Shown in pieces: positions 34,336 to 42,852 of a stretch of DNA of 64,000 nucleotides. A model generated the notes under the pieces. The model was not told the DNA's origin, ran no database searches, and saw only the letters and a list, made by a program, of their open reading frames with translations. The DNA lies in the NCBI GenBank assembly GCA_025464995.1, contig JAODMO010000016.1, positions 40,369 to 104,368 on the forward strand, given 5' to 3'. Source of the DNA: Microbacteriaceae bacterium. GTDB taxonomy: Bacteria > Actinomycetota > Actinomycetes > Actinomycetales > Microbacteriaceae. The first letter of the stretch is position 1, and every line of letters begins with the position of its first letter. The position numbers were made by a program, and so were the translations under genes.

Positions 34336-35442
34336 ATGAGATGGTCGAACCAGGCGATAGCGACGGAGCAGGGCGACTCGCTCTCCGGCCTCGCAAAGCT
34401 CAGCAACATCGTGCGCAGCGTGCAGACGCCGGAGTTCGCGGGCATCACCTTCCACGAGGTGCTCGCGAAGTCGGCCCTCAACCACGTTCCGGGCGCGAGC
34501 AACTCGATGCCGTTCGCGTGGACGATCAACCCCTACCGGGGCTGCAGCCACGCCTGCGTGTACTGCTTCGCACGCAACACCCACACCTATCTCGAGTTCG
34601 ACGCCGGCCGCGACTTCGACAACGAGATCATCGTCAAGATCAACGTCGCCGAGGTGCTCGCCAAGGAGCTGCGCACCAAGCGCGACCGCGTGCCCGCGGT
34701 GGCGCTCGGCACGAACACCGACCCGTACCAGAGGGCAGAGGGCCGCTACCGCCTCATGCCCGGCATCATCGCGGCTCTCGCCGAGGCCGAGACACCGTTC
34801 TCCATCCTCACCAAGGGCACGCTGCTGCGTCGCGACCTGCCGCTCATCGCGGAGGCGAACCGCCGCGTGCCCGTCTCCATCGCGATGTCGATCGCCATCT
34901 TCGATGACGAGCTTCAGCAGTCGGTCGAACCCGGCACGCCGACCGCGAAGGCCCGGCTCTCCACCGTGAGCGCGGTGCGCGAGGCCGGGCTCGACTGCTC
35001 GGTGTTCATGATGCCGATCCTGCCCCACCTCACCGACACGAGGGCGCACCTCGACGAGGCCCTCGGGCAGATCAAGGCGTCGGGCGCTACGAGCGTGCTC
35101 TACACGGCGTTGCACCTGCGGCCCGGAACGAAGGAGTGGTTCATGCTGTGGCTCGAGCGCGAACATCCCGAGCTCGTCGAGAAATACCGGTTCATGTACT
35201 ACGGCCGCAACTCGTACGCGCCCAAGGACTACCGCAAGTGGCTCGCCGCCAAGATGCAGCCGCTCCTCCGCAAGCACCGCCTCACCCGCGGCGTCGAAGA
35301 CCCGACGACGGGCGGCGTGGCGATGGGTCCCGCCCGCGCCATCGACGGAAATGGCGAGCGGATGCCTCTGCCGTCCATCATCGCCGAAGAGCTGCCCCCC
35401 GAGTCCGCCCTGCGCGCGATATCGGCGCCGACACTCTTCTGA
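34336..35442 (+). CDS. Rv2578c family radical SAM protein
   Basis: A 368-residue radical SAM enzyme. The [4Fe-4S] motif CSHACVYC lies in NPYRGCSHACVYCFARNTH near residues 68-75 (Cx3Cx2C), followed by typical (beta/alpha) barrel features such as ALGTNTDPYQRAEGRYRLMP, the SPL-like arrangement also seen in spore photoproduct lyase relatives. It has a conserved C-terminal DYRKWLAAKMQPLLRKHRLT segment. The SOS box at 34295-34310 suggests that it is part of the LexA regulon and takes part in DNA damage response, but the reaction is not known. The ATG at 34336 has only a weak GGG upstream. Confidence 0.92.
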   Translation: MRWSNQAIATEQGDSLSGLAKLSNIVRSVQTPEFAGITFHEVLAKSALNHVPGASNSMPFAWTINPYRGCSHACVYCFARNTHTYLEFDAGRDFDNEIIVKINVAEVLAKELRTKRDRVPAVALGTNTDPYQRAEGRYRLMPGIIAALAEAETPFSILTKGTLLRRDLPLIAEANRRVPVSIAMSIAIFDDELQQSVEPGTPTAKARLSTVSAVREAGLDCSVFMMPILPHLTDTRAHLDEALGQIKASGATSVLYTALHLRPGTKEWFMLWLEREHPELVEKYRFMYYGRNSYAPKDYRKWLAAKMQPLLRKHRLTRGVEDPTTGGVAMGPARAIDGNGERMPLPSIIAEELPPESALRAISAPTLF

Positions 35443-35520
35443 CGCGCCGGAAGTCGCGGCGTCGGAATGAACCGGCCCGCCCCCGACGTTCACCTCACTA
35501 TGGCGACTCGAGGAGAGAAC

Positions 35521-36090
35521 GTGACCACAACGGATTTCGACTGGGTGCGCCTGCAGCACCGGGCGCACCGGGAGTTCGCGACGCGCATCGCCGCGGTCAG
35601 CGACTGGGGTGCGCAGACCCCCGACACCGACTGGAGCGTGCGCGACCTCGTGAGCCACGTCGTCGAGGAACAGCAGTGGGTGCCCCACCTGCTCGCGGGC
35701 CGATCGCTCGCCCAGGCGCGGTCGAGCATCGAGAGCCTGCGCGACGACCTCGCCGGCGAGTGGGCGCTCTACTCCCTCGCCGCGAGCGCCGCCTGGCGCA
35801 ACACATCCCCCGGCGCGCTCGTGCAGCTGTCGAGCGACACGGTCACCGCGGACGAGTACCTGCGCGAGCAGGTCGCCGACGTCACCATCCACTCGTGGGA
35901 CCTCGCGCGCGCCATCGGAGCCGACGAGACGCTCGACGACGAGCTCGTCCGCGCCGTGTGGACGGTCTTCGAGCCGCAGCGTGACACCCTGGAGGCGAGC
36001 GGCCTCTTCGCGTCGCCGGTACCCGTCGACGACGACGCCCCGCTGCTCTCGCGACTGCTCGCCGTGACGGGGCGCGACCCCAGCCGCTGA
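35521..36090 (+). CDS. TIGR03086 family (DinB-like) metal-binding protein
   Basis: A 189-residue four-helix-bundle protein of the mycothiol-dependent maleylpyruvate isomerase/DinB superfamily. Motifs are WSVRDLVSHVVEEQQWVPHL, with His of SHVVEEQ, and ADVTIHSWDLARAIGADETL, with His of IHSWDLA; these are the usual metal ligands. The GTG at 35521 has GAGGAG 6 nt upstream and was preferred over the upstream ATG. In actinobacteria such proteins are thought to be thiol (mycothiol)-dependent enzymes; substrate unknown. It lies directly after the SOS-linked radical SAM gene but 78 nt away, so an independent promoter is possible. Confidence 0.85.
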   Translation: MTTTDFDWVRLQHRAHREFATRIAAVSDWGAQTPDTDWSVRDLVSHVVEEQQWVPHLLAGRSLAQARSSIESLRDDLAGEWALYSLAASAAWRNTSPGALVQLSSDTVTADEYLREQVADVTIHSWDLARAIGADETLDDELVRAVWTVFEPQRDTLEASGLFASPVPVDDDAPLLSRLLAVTGRDPSR

Positions 36091-36159
36091 CCCCGTTGAT
36101 CACCGACATTCACACGGGGAATTTCGTGGTCTAGTGTTCGTTCTATAGCGCTAACTCTC

Positions 36160-36181
36160 TCCGGACGCCGTGGTCCGGAGG
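36160..36181 (+). promoter_or_regulatory. Hairpin in the leader of DUF7882 copy 2
   Basis: CTCCGGAC (36160-36167) and GTCCGGAG (36174-36181) form a perfect 8-bp stem with a 6-nt loop, about 34 nt before the start codon and after possible -10 boxes (TAGTGT at 36133-36138). Could be a terminator, attenuator or mRNA stabiliser. Confidence 0.45.
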
Positions 36182-36214
36182 GCGTTTCTCCTACCCGAAC
36201 GGAGAGCGCGATCG

Positions 36215-36556
36215 ATGGAAGTGGTCATGGGCAAAATACTGTATGGGGAATCCGGTATCGAGGTCGTCTTCGATGATCGAGCAATGGCTCACCTGCAACT
36301 GGTGATCGGCGCGAAACTCCGTCGACGCGAGAGCTTCTTCTTCTCCTGGAAGGATGATGCGACCGTCGGTGATGGTCGCAGCAGCATCTGGCTCGACTCG
36401 TCCATCCCGCTCTACTTCCGCTACTCGGGAAGCAAGCCGGTCACGATCAACCGCGAGTGGCTCGACATCCTGACCCTCTCGGCCCACACCGCCCAGGGCC
36501 TGCAGTTCACCGGCGAGCCGCACGGTGACACGCCGTCGCCGAGATCGCAGGTCTGA
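36215..36556 (+). CDS. DUF7882 family protein, copy 2
   Basis: A 113-residue member of the DUF7882 family. It has MGKILYGESGIEVVFDDRAM followed by AHLQLVIGAKLRRRESFFFSW, then KDDATVGDGRSSIWLDSSIP and INREWLDILTLSAHTAQGLQ. It is clearly homologous to the genes at 11985 and 47847, closest to the latter (both have LKRR-like KLRR, FSWKD and GR..IWL/VWL). GGAG lies 8 nt before ATG 36215; ATG 36227 aligns with the family start and is the alternative. Function unknown; no DNA ligase motifs despite common database labels. Confidence 0.85.
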   Translation: MEVVMGKILYGESGIEVVFDDRAMAHLQLVIGAKLRRRESFFFSWKDDATVGDGRSSIWLDSSIPLYFRYSGSKPVTINREWLDILTLSAHTAQGLQFTGEPHGDTPSPRSQV

Positions 36557-36684
36557 GGCGCACGGGCGCCCGGATAGCAGCACTCCCGCCTCGGCGCAAT
36601 CTCTACCCAAGACGCGCACGTCTTGATTGACTGTAGTGTCCCCCACGGTCGGGGTTCACTACCAGAATCAGGACGGCAATACCC

Positions 36685-36909
36685 ATGGTGCTCATCTCCC
36701 CGAGCCGCAGGTCATCCGAGACGGACGTGGACGTCGCCGCGATCGGCGACGACCTCTTCGCCGTCATGGCCTCGACCGACACGCTCGGGTTCGTCCACAA
36801 GGTCGGCCGCGTCTATGTCTCGCTCAGCGGCCCCCACCTCAACAGCGCGGTCGAGGTCGCGCAGTCCCTCTCGCTCGACAGGGCCGTCAACGCGGTGTGC
36901 ACGGCATAG
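36685..36909 (+). CDS. Small hypothetical protein, 74 aa
   Basis: A 74-residue protein (MVLISPSRRSSETDVDVAAI...SLDRAVNAVCTA) with alternating strand and helix predictions and no membrane segment. I recognise no family. Support comes from normal codon use, an AGGA about 12 nt upstream and a position in an otherwise empty gap before the acyl-CoA ligase gene on the same strand. The segment GFVHKVGRVYVSLSGPHLNS suggests a compact beta domain. Confidence 0.55.
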   Translation: MVLISPSRRSSETDVDVAAIGDDLFAVMASTDTLGFVHKVGRVYVSLSGPHLNSAVEVAQSLSLDRAVNAVCTA

Positions 36910-36940
36910 GCCGCCGGCGGGCGGGACGCCGCTCGAACAA

Positions 36941-36946
36941 TAGAGT
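36941..36946 (+). promoter_or_regulatory. -10 box of a probable leaderless promoter (acyl-CoA ligase)
   Basis: TAGAGT, 6 nt before the GTG at 36953. Confidence 0.6.
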
Positions 36947-36952
36947 GGCTCC

Positions 36953-38662
36953 GTGACCAACTACACACCGCGCCCCTGGCTGGCGAGCTATGCCGACGGC
37001 GTACCGCACGAGATCGACCTGCCGGAGGGCTCGCTGGGCGATCTCGTGCAGCACTCCGTGGAGGAGTTCGGCGAGCACGTGGCCCTCGAGTTCTTCGGCG
37101 CCACGACGACGTACGCGCACCTCGGCGAGCAGATCTCCCGCGCCGCGGAGGGCCTCCGGCTGCTCGGGGTGCAGAAGGGCGACCCCGTCGCGCTCGTCCT
37201 ACCGAACGCTCCACAGCACATCGTGGCGTTCTACGCGGTGCTGCGCCTCGGGGCGATCGTCGTCGAGCACAATCCGCTCTACACCCCGCGTGAGCTGCGC
37301 CACCAGTTCGAAGACCACGGTGCCAGGTTCGTGATCGCTTGGAACAAGGTGGTCGCCACGATCCAGGCCTTCCCCGCGGATGTCGCGGTCGAGACGATCA
37401 TCTCTGTCGACGTCACCCGGGCCATGCCACTCCTGACGCGCACGATGCTCCGCCTCCCCGTCGCCAAGGCACGCGACTCCCGCGCCGCCCTGACGACGAA
37501 GGTGCGAGGCACCATCCCGTGGAAGAACGTCGTCGCAGCCGACCCGATCAAGGACGGGATCGCGCGCCCCGGTGCGGACGACGTCGCCCTCTTGCAGTAC
37601 ACCAGCGGAACGACGGGCACGCCGAAGGGCGCGACGCTCACCCACCTCAACCTCACGGCGAACGCGGCCCAGGCACGTGCGTGGGTGCCCACGGTGAAGC
37701 GCGGAACCGCCGTCGTGTACGCCGTGCTGCCGATGTTCCACGCGTACGGGCTCACGCTGTGCCTCACCTTCGCCATGAGCATGGGCGCGCGGCTCGTGCT
37801 GTTCCCCAAGTTCGACCCCGACCTCGTGCTCGCGGTGGTGAAGAAGCGCCCTGCGACGTTCCTTCCCGCAGTTCCGCCCATCTACGAGAGGCTCACGAAG
37901 GCGGCGCAAGCCCAGGGCGTCTCTCTCGCGGGCATCGAGATCGCAATCTCCGGCGCGATGCCGCTCTCGGCCGATGTCGTCGAGCCGTGGGAGGCGGAGA
38001 CGGGCGGCTACCTCGTCGAGGGCTACGGGCTTTCCGAGACGTCCCCCGTGCTCATGGCGAATCCGGTCGCCCCGAATCGGCGCGCGGGCACCGTCGGGCT
38101 GCCCTTGCCGAACACCGAGGTGCGCGTCGTCGACCCGGATGACCCGACGGTCGAACGCCCGTCGGGCGAAGCGGGCGAGCTGCTCGTGCGTGGACCGCAG
38201 GTGTTCGGCGGCTACTGGCGCAAGCCCGACGAGACAGCGGCGGTCTTCGTGGCGGCGACGGATGACGGCGACGACTGGTTCCGCACCGGCGACATCGTGC
38301 GCGTCGACGCCGACGGTTTCGTGTGCGTCGTCGACCGCATCAAGGAGCTCATCATCACGGGCGGCTTCAACGTGTCGCCGAGCGAGGTGGAGGAGTGCCT
38401 CCGCGCGTTCCCCGGCATAGCCGACGCGGCCGTCGTCGGACTCCCCGACGACCACTCGGGGGAACAGATCGTGGCTGTCGTGGTGCTCGAGCCGGGCGCG
38501 AGCTTCGATGAGAGCGCGGCGCGCGCCTACGCACGCGAGAGCCTCACCGCCTACAAGGTGCCGAAGCGATTCGTCGTGGTCGACGAACTGCCCACGTCGC
38601 TCATCGGCAAGGTGCTGCGCCGCGAGGTGCGCACCCGTCTCCTCGACGAGCGTGAGTCGTGA
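36953..38662 (+). CDS. Long-chain fatty-acid-CoA ligase (AMP-forming)
   Basis: A 569-residue ANL-superfamily enzyme that activates fatty acids to acyl-CoA through an acyl-AMP. The P-loop-like motif is LLQYTSGTTGTPKGATLTHL near residue 215, followed by YGLSETSPVLMANP (A5) and WFRTGDIVRVDADGFVCVVD (A8 region), with the catalytic Lys in LPTSLIGKVLRREVR near the C-terminus. Full length. GTG start follows a -10 box at leaderless spacing. Its TGA overlaps the start of the membrane protein gene (GTGA). It would feed beta-oxidation or lipid synthesis; TesB (2 kb) reverses this type of reaction. Confidence 0.94.
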   Translation: MTNYTPRPWLASYADGVPHEIDLPEGSLGDLVQHSVEEFGEHVALEFFGATTTYAHLGEQISRAAEGLRLLGVQKGDPVALVLPNAPQHIVAFYAVLRLGAIVVEHNPLYTPRELRHQFEDHGARFVIAWNKVVATIQAFPADVAVETIISVDVTRAMPLLTRTMLRLPVAKARDSRAALTTKVRGTIPWKNVVAADPIKDGIARPGADDVALLQYTSGTTGTPKGATLTHLNLTANAAQARAWVPTVKRGTAVVYAVLPMFHAYGLTLCLTFAMSMGARLVLFPKFDPDLVLAVVKKRPATFLPAVPPIYERLTKAAQAQGVSLAGIEIAISGAMPLSADVVEPWEAETGGYLVEGYGLSETSPVLMANPVAPNRRAGTVGLPLPNTEVRVVDPDDPTVERPSGEAGELLVRGPQVFGGYWRKPDETAAVFVAATDDGDDWFRTGDIVRVDADGFVCVVDRIKELIITGGFNVSPSEVEECLRAFPGIADAAVVGLPDDHSGEQIVAVVVLEPGASFDESAARAYARESLTAYKVPKRFVVVDELPTSLIGKVLRREVRTRLLDERES

Positions 38663-39126
38663 CCGCCGGCCGGGTCATCAAGCCGACGCCCCGCGAACGG
38701 GCGGCCGTGCTGCGCCGCTGGGCGGCCGGCTGTCTTCTGGCCGGAATCGCTGCCGCGGCGCTCGCGGTCGCCCTGCCTGCCGCATCGGCCGTCGCCTCGA
38801 TCGTCGCCCCTGCCCTGCTCGTGGCCGGCATCCTCATCGCGGCGATCGCCGCGACGAGGACCTCGCGATCGCCCGAGCTGGTGTGGGTCGTCGCCGGGAT
38901 CCTGGTCTTCTGGGTGGCCAACACGACCGTGTACCTCTCGCTCTTCGTCCAGGCGAACACGCGGCTCGACAACACCGTGCCCAGCCGCGAGACGATCGAC
39001 CTCCTGTCGACGCTGTTCACGGCCGGCGTTGTCGCCCTCGTCGCCGCGGTGTTGCTCGCCGTGTTCGGATGGGTGGTCCGTCCGGGACGGTGGCACCTCA
39101 TGAACGGCCCAGGCGGCCAGTCGTAG
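38659..39126 (+). CDS. Small integral membrane protein, 4 TM
   Basis: A 155-residue hydrophobic protein with about four membrane helices (residues about 22-45, 48-68, 76-98 and 118-142) and short charged ends. No family that I recognise. Starts with a GTG that overlaps the acyl-CoA ligase stop (GTGA), so the two are translationally coupled. A role in fatty acid uptake or in the local membrane environment is possible but speculative. Stop codon at 39124-39126; the alcohol dehydrogenase promoter region begins right after. Confidence 0.7.
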   Translation: MTAGRVIKPTPRERAAVLRRWAAGCLLAGIAAAALAVALPAASAVASIVAPALLVAGILIAAIAATRTSRSPELVWVVAGILVFWVANTTVYLSLFVQANTRLDNTVPSRETIDLLSTLFTAGVVALVAAVLLAVFGWVVRPGRWHLMNGPGGQS

Positions 39127-39172
39127 ACTCGTGCGGCGGGAGAACCCCGCGTCGACCAACCGGAGGAATGCC

Positions 39173-40222
39173 ATGCTCGCGACCATCATCCACGGCGAGC
39201 GAGACATCCGCGTCGAGGAACGGCCCGCACCGACCGTGCTGACCCCGACCGACGCCGTCGTGCGCGTCGTGGCCGCGTGCGTGTGTGGGTCCGACCTCTG
39301 GGCGTATCGAGGCGTGCGCCCCGTGGGGCGCCCAAAGCCGATCGGGCACGAGTTCGTCGGCATCGTCGACAGCATCGGCGCCGACGTGACCGGCGTCGCC
39401 GTCGGCGACTTCGTCATCTCGCCCTTCACCTCGAGCGACGGCACCTGCCCCTCCTGCCTGCACGGCATGCAGGCGACGTGCGACCGGCTCTCCTACTTCG
39501 GCGCGAAGGACACGAACGGGGCGGAGCTCCCCGGCGCGCAGGGCGAGTTCGTCCGCGTGCCCTTCGCCGACGGCACACTCGTGGTCGTTCCCGGTCCGAT
39601 CGACGACGCGCTCATCCCCAGCCTGCTCTCGCTCTCCGACGTGATGTCGACGGGCCACCACGCGGCCGTCTCAGCGGGGGTCGGGCCGGAGACGAGCGTC
39701 GTCGTCGTGGGCGACGGCGCGGTGGGCCTGAGCGGCGTGCTCGCCGCGGCCCGCCTCGGCGCCCCCCGCATCATCGCCATGAGCCGGCACGCCGACCGCC
39801 AGGCTCTCGCGCGGGAGTTCGGAGCGACCGACATCGTCGCCGAACGCGGTGAGGCAGGGGCCGCGCGGGTGCGCGAACTGCTCGGCGGCGTGCTCGCCGA
39901 CAGCGTACTCGAGGCGGTCGGCACCAAGGAGTCGATGGAGCAGGCGCTCGCGGTCGTACGGCCGGGCGGCAGACTCGGGTACGTCGGCGTTCCGGCGGGC
40001 GGCGCCGAACTCCCGATCGCGCTGCTCTTCGACCGCAACATCTCCGTCGCCGGCGGCATGGCTCCCGCCCGCAACTACATCCCCGAGCTGCTGCCCGACG
40101 TGCTCTCGGGGGCCATCGACCCCGGCCGCGTCTTCGATCTCGAACTCCCCCTGAGCGAGGCCGCCGAGGCCTACGCCGCGATGGACGAGCGGCGTGCCAT
40201 CAAGGTGCTGCTGCGCCCGTAG
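39173..40222 (+). CDS. Zinc-dependent alcohol dehydrogenase (MDR family)
   Basis: A 349-residue medium-chain dehydrogenase/reductase. Catalytic zinc ligands are seen in CVCGSDLWAYRG (Cys) and IGHEFVGIVDSIG (GHE), and structural-zinc cysteines in GTCPSCLHGMQATC. The Rossmann motif is VVVVGDGAVGLSGVLAAARL, and the MSRHADRQALAREFGATD segment suggests the cofactor choice. NAD(P)-dependent oxidation of an alcohol is expected; substrate unknown. GGAGG lies 6 nt before the ATG, and TAGACT at 39123-39128 is a plausible -10 box with a 38-nt leader. Confidence 0.92.
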   Translation: MLATIIHGERDIRVEERPAPTVLTPTDAVVRVVAACVCGSDLWAYRGVRPVGRPKPIGHEFVGIVDSIGADVTGVAVGDFVISPFTSSDGTCPSCLHGMQATCDRLSYFGAKDTNGAELPGAQGEFVRVPFADGTLVVVPGPIDDALIPSLLSLSDVMSTGHHAAVSAGVGPETSVVVVGDGAVGLSGVLAAARLGAPRIIAMSRHADRQALAREFGATDIVAERGEAGAARVRELLGGVLADSVLEAVGTKESMEQALAVVRPGGRLGYVGVPAGGAELPIALLFDRNISVAGGMAPARNYIPELLPDVLSGAIDPGRVFDLELPLSEAAEAYAAMDERRAIKVLLRP

Positions 40223-40231
40223 TCGCGCCGC

Positions 40232-40744
40232 TCAGGCGCTAATCGGAAAGACGAGCAGCGTGCTGCTCGCCGTGGCCACGACGCGGTTCTCGCTGTCGGT
40301 GATGACGGCCTGCGCGAAGGCGACCCGCGAACCCGGCTTCACGACCGTGCCCACCGCCGTCAGCGGACCCGTCGTCGTCGTGACAGCGCGCAGGTAGTTG
40401 ACCTTGATCTCGAGGGAGGTGTAGCCGACCCCGGCCGGAAGGGTTGTCTGTACGGCGCATCCCGCGGCCGAGTCGAGAACGGTGCAGACGAACCCGCCGT
40501 GCACCGACCCGATCGGGTTGTAGTGCGACTCGTTCGGCCGGCAGACGAACGTCGCGGTGCCGCGCGTCACCGCCGTGAGCGTCATGTCCATGAGGGCGAT
40601 GATGGGCGGCGGCGGCACCTCCCCGTCGATCATCGCCTGCAGGTAGTCGACGCCCGCCATGGTGGTGGCACGGGACGCCCCGATCATCGGGTCTTCCCAC
40701 CGGATGGTGCGCGAGCGCTCGACGGGATTCTGGTCTGGCTTCAT
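40232..40744 (-). CDS. PaaI family hotdog thioesterase
   Basis: A 170-residue single-hotdog thioesterase. The key motif is SHYNPIGSVHGGFVCTVLDS, with HGGF typical of PaaI (YdiI-like) enzymes and the catalytic Asp in VLDSAAG. Then VGYTSLEIKVNYLRAVT. Hydrolysis of an aryl- or acyl-CoA is expected. The ATG at 40744 is taken as start; an upstream in-frame open stretch adds 13 residues without homology. Convergent with the alcohol dehydrogenase gene, 9 nt between stops. It is the third or fourth thioesterase in this window. Confidence 0.9.
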   Translation of the reverse strand: MKPDQNPVERSRTIRWEDPMIGASRATTMAGVDYLQAMIDGEVPPPPIIALMDMTLTAVTRGTATFVCRPNESHYNPIGSVHGGFVCTVLDSAAGCAVQTTLPAGVGYTSLEIKVNYLRAVTTTTGPLTAVGTVVKPGSRVAFAQAVITDSENRVVATASSTLLVFPISA

Positions 40745-40803
40745 CGCCCCAGTGTCACCGGCCCTTCCGTCGCCCGCCAGCACTCTGTCCGGATTCCACT
40801 GCC

Positions 40804-41664
40804 TCAGGGGCCGCCGACGGAGCCATGCTGGGCATCAGTGACAAAATCGATGAGCTGCTCGACCCTGCCGAGCAGCTCGGGCTCGAGGTCGGCGTACGTC
40901 GTCACCTGCCCGAGGATGCGCTTCCAGGCTCGAGCGATGTCTGCCTGCTCGGCGTGCGGCCAGCCGAACGCCTCGCAGATGCCGTGCTTCCACTCGATCC
41001 CCCGAGGGATGACGGGCCACTCGCGCAGCCCGAGGCGGGCGGGCCGCACGGCCTGCCAGATGTCGATATACGGGTGCCCGACGACGAGCACGTTCTTGCC
41101 GTGCGGCCCGCGAGCGACGGCGTCTGCGATGCGGCTCTCCTTGGAGCGGGGCACGAGGTGGTCGACGAGCACGCCGAGACGGCGAGACGGACTCGGTGCG
41201 AAATCGGCAACGAGGGAGACGAGGTCGTCGACGCCCTCGAGGTATTCGACGACGACACCCTCGACGCGCAGGTCGTCGCCCCACACCTTCTCCACGAGCT
41301 CGGCGTCGTGCCGGCCCTCCACGTAGATGCGGCTGGGGAGAGCGACGCGAGCCGGGGCATCCGCGACCCTGAACGAGCCCGAGGCCGTCCTCGTCGGGGC
41401 GGCCGCCTTCCTGACCGGCGGGCCGAGCACGATGCGCCGCCCGTCGACGAGGAAGCCGGCGCCGAGCGGGAAGGCCCGCACCGTGCCGTGGCGGTCTTCG
41501 AGTTCCACAGTGGACGCCTCGACGCGGATGACGGCGCCGACGAAGCCGGAGGCGGCGTGCTCGAGCACCAGGTCACGCTCGACGGCGACTGTCGGGGCGG
41601 CGTCGAGGGTCGGGCGCTTGGTGAAACCGACGAGCGGGTCGCTCGCGTAGCGGTCGTGCGACAC
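40804..41664 (-). CDS. DUF3097 family protein
   Basis: A 286-residue actinobacterial protein. The C-terminal half contains IYVEGRHDAELVEKVWGDDL followed by RVEGVVVEYLEGVDDL, resembling a TOPRIM-like segment (acidic EGxxD ... D), then GVLVDHLVPRSKESRIADAV and NVLVVGHPYIDIWQAVRP. The N-terminal part is a beta domain (VELEDRHGTVRAFPLGAGF). These are features of DUF3097. A nucleic-acid function is suggested by the TOPRIM-like pattern but not established. The GTG at 41664 lies 4 nt after the stop of the 94-residue gene upstream, so they are co-transcribed. Confidence 0.85.
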   Translation of the reverse strand: MSHDRYASDPLVGFTKRPTLDAAPTVAVERDLVLEHAASGFVGAVIRVEASTVELEDRHGTVRAFPLGAGFLVDGRRIVLGPPVRKAAAPTRTASGSFRVADAPARVALPSRIYVEGRHDAELVEKVWGDDLRVEGVVVEYLEGVDDLVSLVADFAPSPSRRLGVLVDHLVPRSKESRIADAVARGPHGKNVLVVGHPYIDIWQAVRPARLGLREWPVIPRGIEWKHGICEAFGWPHAEQADIARAWKRILGQVTTYADLEPELLGRVEQLIDFVTDAQHGSVGGP

Positions 41665-41668
41665 GCGA

Positions 41669-41953
41669 CTACTCGGCGACGTAGGGCGGAGCGAGGTGCA
41701 GGTACTTCTCGTGCACCTGTGCGCTCGTGTGGCCACTCGTGCCGTCGAGGTGTGTCTGCGGGGTGTCGAACTGCACCGTCCAGATGCGGGTCGGGCCACC
41801 CGAGTTGGTGACACTCTGGATGGCGGCACCACCCGCCCCCACGATGATTCCGGTCGGCTCGTCGGGCCAGGGCGCGGGATCGTCGATCGAGGGCGACTCG
41901 ACGTAGACCTGCGCGCCGATGCCGAAGTCGTAGGTTTCCACTGGGGTCGTCAT
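41669..41953 (-). CDS. Conserved hypothetical protein, 94 aa
   Basis: A 94-residue protein beginning MTTPVETYDFGIGAQVYVES and ending HEKYLHLAPPYVAE. The middle (WPDEPTGIIVGAGG..IWTVQFDTP) looks like an SH3- or KOW-like beta barrel of the kind that senses or binds other proteins. I recognise no named domain. Located 4 nt upstream of the DUF3097 start on the same strand, so the two are probably an operon and may work together. Confidence 0.65.
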   Translation of the reverse strand: MTTPVETYDFGIGAQVYVESPSIDDPAPWPDEPTGIIVGAGGAAIQSVTNSGGPTRIWTVQFDTPQTHLDGTSGHTSAQVHEKYLHLAPPYVAE

Positions 41954-41977
41954 AAACCCATCTTCGCCTACCCCCCG

Positions 41978-42442
41978 CTACGCTCGCGCGTGACTTGCCG
42001 TGCCGGCTTCGGCGATTCGGCGGTCGCGGTGTGCGGCGGGCCACGTGACGAGGAGGGCGATGGCGACGCCGAGCGCCGTGCCGATGGTGTTCGACGCGAT
42101 GTCGCGCGCGTCGGCGACGCGATCACCGATCCAGATGCCCTGCGCCAGTTCGATCCAGCACGAGGCGAGGAGGCCGGCGGCGATGGCGACGAGCCAGTGA
42201 CGGCGACCGATGAGCAGCACCACGAGCAGGCCGAGCGGCAGGAACACCACGGTGTTCGCGACGAACTCGACGAGGCTGTAGCCGACCCAGTCGGTGCGTT
42301 CGTAGCCCTGGATGATGGCGACGAGCCGACCCAGGAGAGAGAAGGCACGATCGCCGCTCGCAGACGGCGTGAGGGTGAGCACCGCGAGAGTCCCGAGATA
42401 GGGCACCGCCAGCAGGGTGAGAACGGGACGGCGGAGCAACAC
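41978..42442 (-). CDS. VanZ family membrane protein
   Basis: A 154-residue protein with about four membrane helices: VLTLLAVPYLGTLAVLTL, the loop YSLVEFVANTVVFLPLGLLV, IAAGLLASCWIELAQG and SNTIGTALGVAIALLVTW. The order and the N(T/I)xxF(x)PLG, S..IE..Q and D..D...N..G pattern match VanZ-like proteins. GTG at 42442 has GAGG 8 nt upstream; longer starts (GTG 42472) exist. VanZ relatives are linked to teicoplanin resistance in some bacteria but most are of unknown role. Divergent from the GNAT gene at 42547. Confidence 0.85.
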   Translation of the reverse strand: MLLRRPVLTLLAVPYLGTLAVLTLTPSASGDRAFSLLGRLVAIIQGYERTDWVGYSLVEFVANTVVFLPLGLLVVLLIGRRHWLVAIAAGLLASCWIELAQGIWIGDRVADARDIASNTIGTALGVAIALLVTWPAAHRDRRIAEAGTASHARA

Positions 42443-42546
42443 GAGATGATCCTCGCAGTCGCGCCTCCGCACGACGTGGGAGAAGGATGGGTACGACGTG
42501 TGAGCGGTCGCCTGCACCCGAGCGCTTCTCGGTGCAGGATGGAGGG

Positions 42547-42834
42547 ATGGACGCGCCAGTGATCGAGAACTCCCCCGCCACCTCATCCTTCACCATCTCC
42601 GTCGACGGCGAGCGAGTCGGATACGCCGAGTACGTCGACACGGAGGGCAGCCGCACCTTCACCCACACGGTCGTGGAGAAGGAGCACGAGGGCAAGGGCT
42701 ACGCCACCCGGCTTATCAAGCGCGCCATATCCGACACTCGAGCCGACGGCCTCCGTATCGTCGCCGAGTGCTCGATGGTCGCACACTGGCTGAGCAAGCA
42801 CCCCGAGCTCGACGAGTTCGTCGACACGCCCTGA
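42547..42834 (+). CDS. GNAT-fold N-acetyltransferase (YjdJ/Gtn type)
   Basis: A 95-residue mini-GNAT of the PF14542 group. It shows FTISVDGERVGYAEYVDTEG, then the motif TFTHTVVEKEHEGKGYATRL with the acetyl-CoA loop EGKGYA, and ends VAECSMVAHWLSKHPELDEF. Such proteins are small, cytosolic and of unknown substrate. The ATG at 42547 follows an AT-poor stretch; a start at leaderless spacing after CAGGAT is possible. It is convergent with the methyltransferase gene. Confidence 0.9.
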   Translation: MDAPVIENSPATSSFTISVDGERVGYAEYVDTEGSRTFTHTVVEKEHEGKGYATRLIKRAISDTRADGLRIVAECSMVAHWLSKHPELDEFVDTP

Positions 42835-42852
42835 GCGGTGTGAGGCGCGCGG

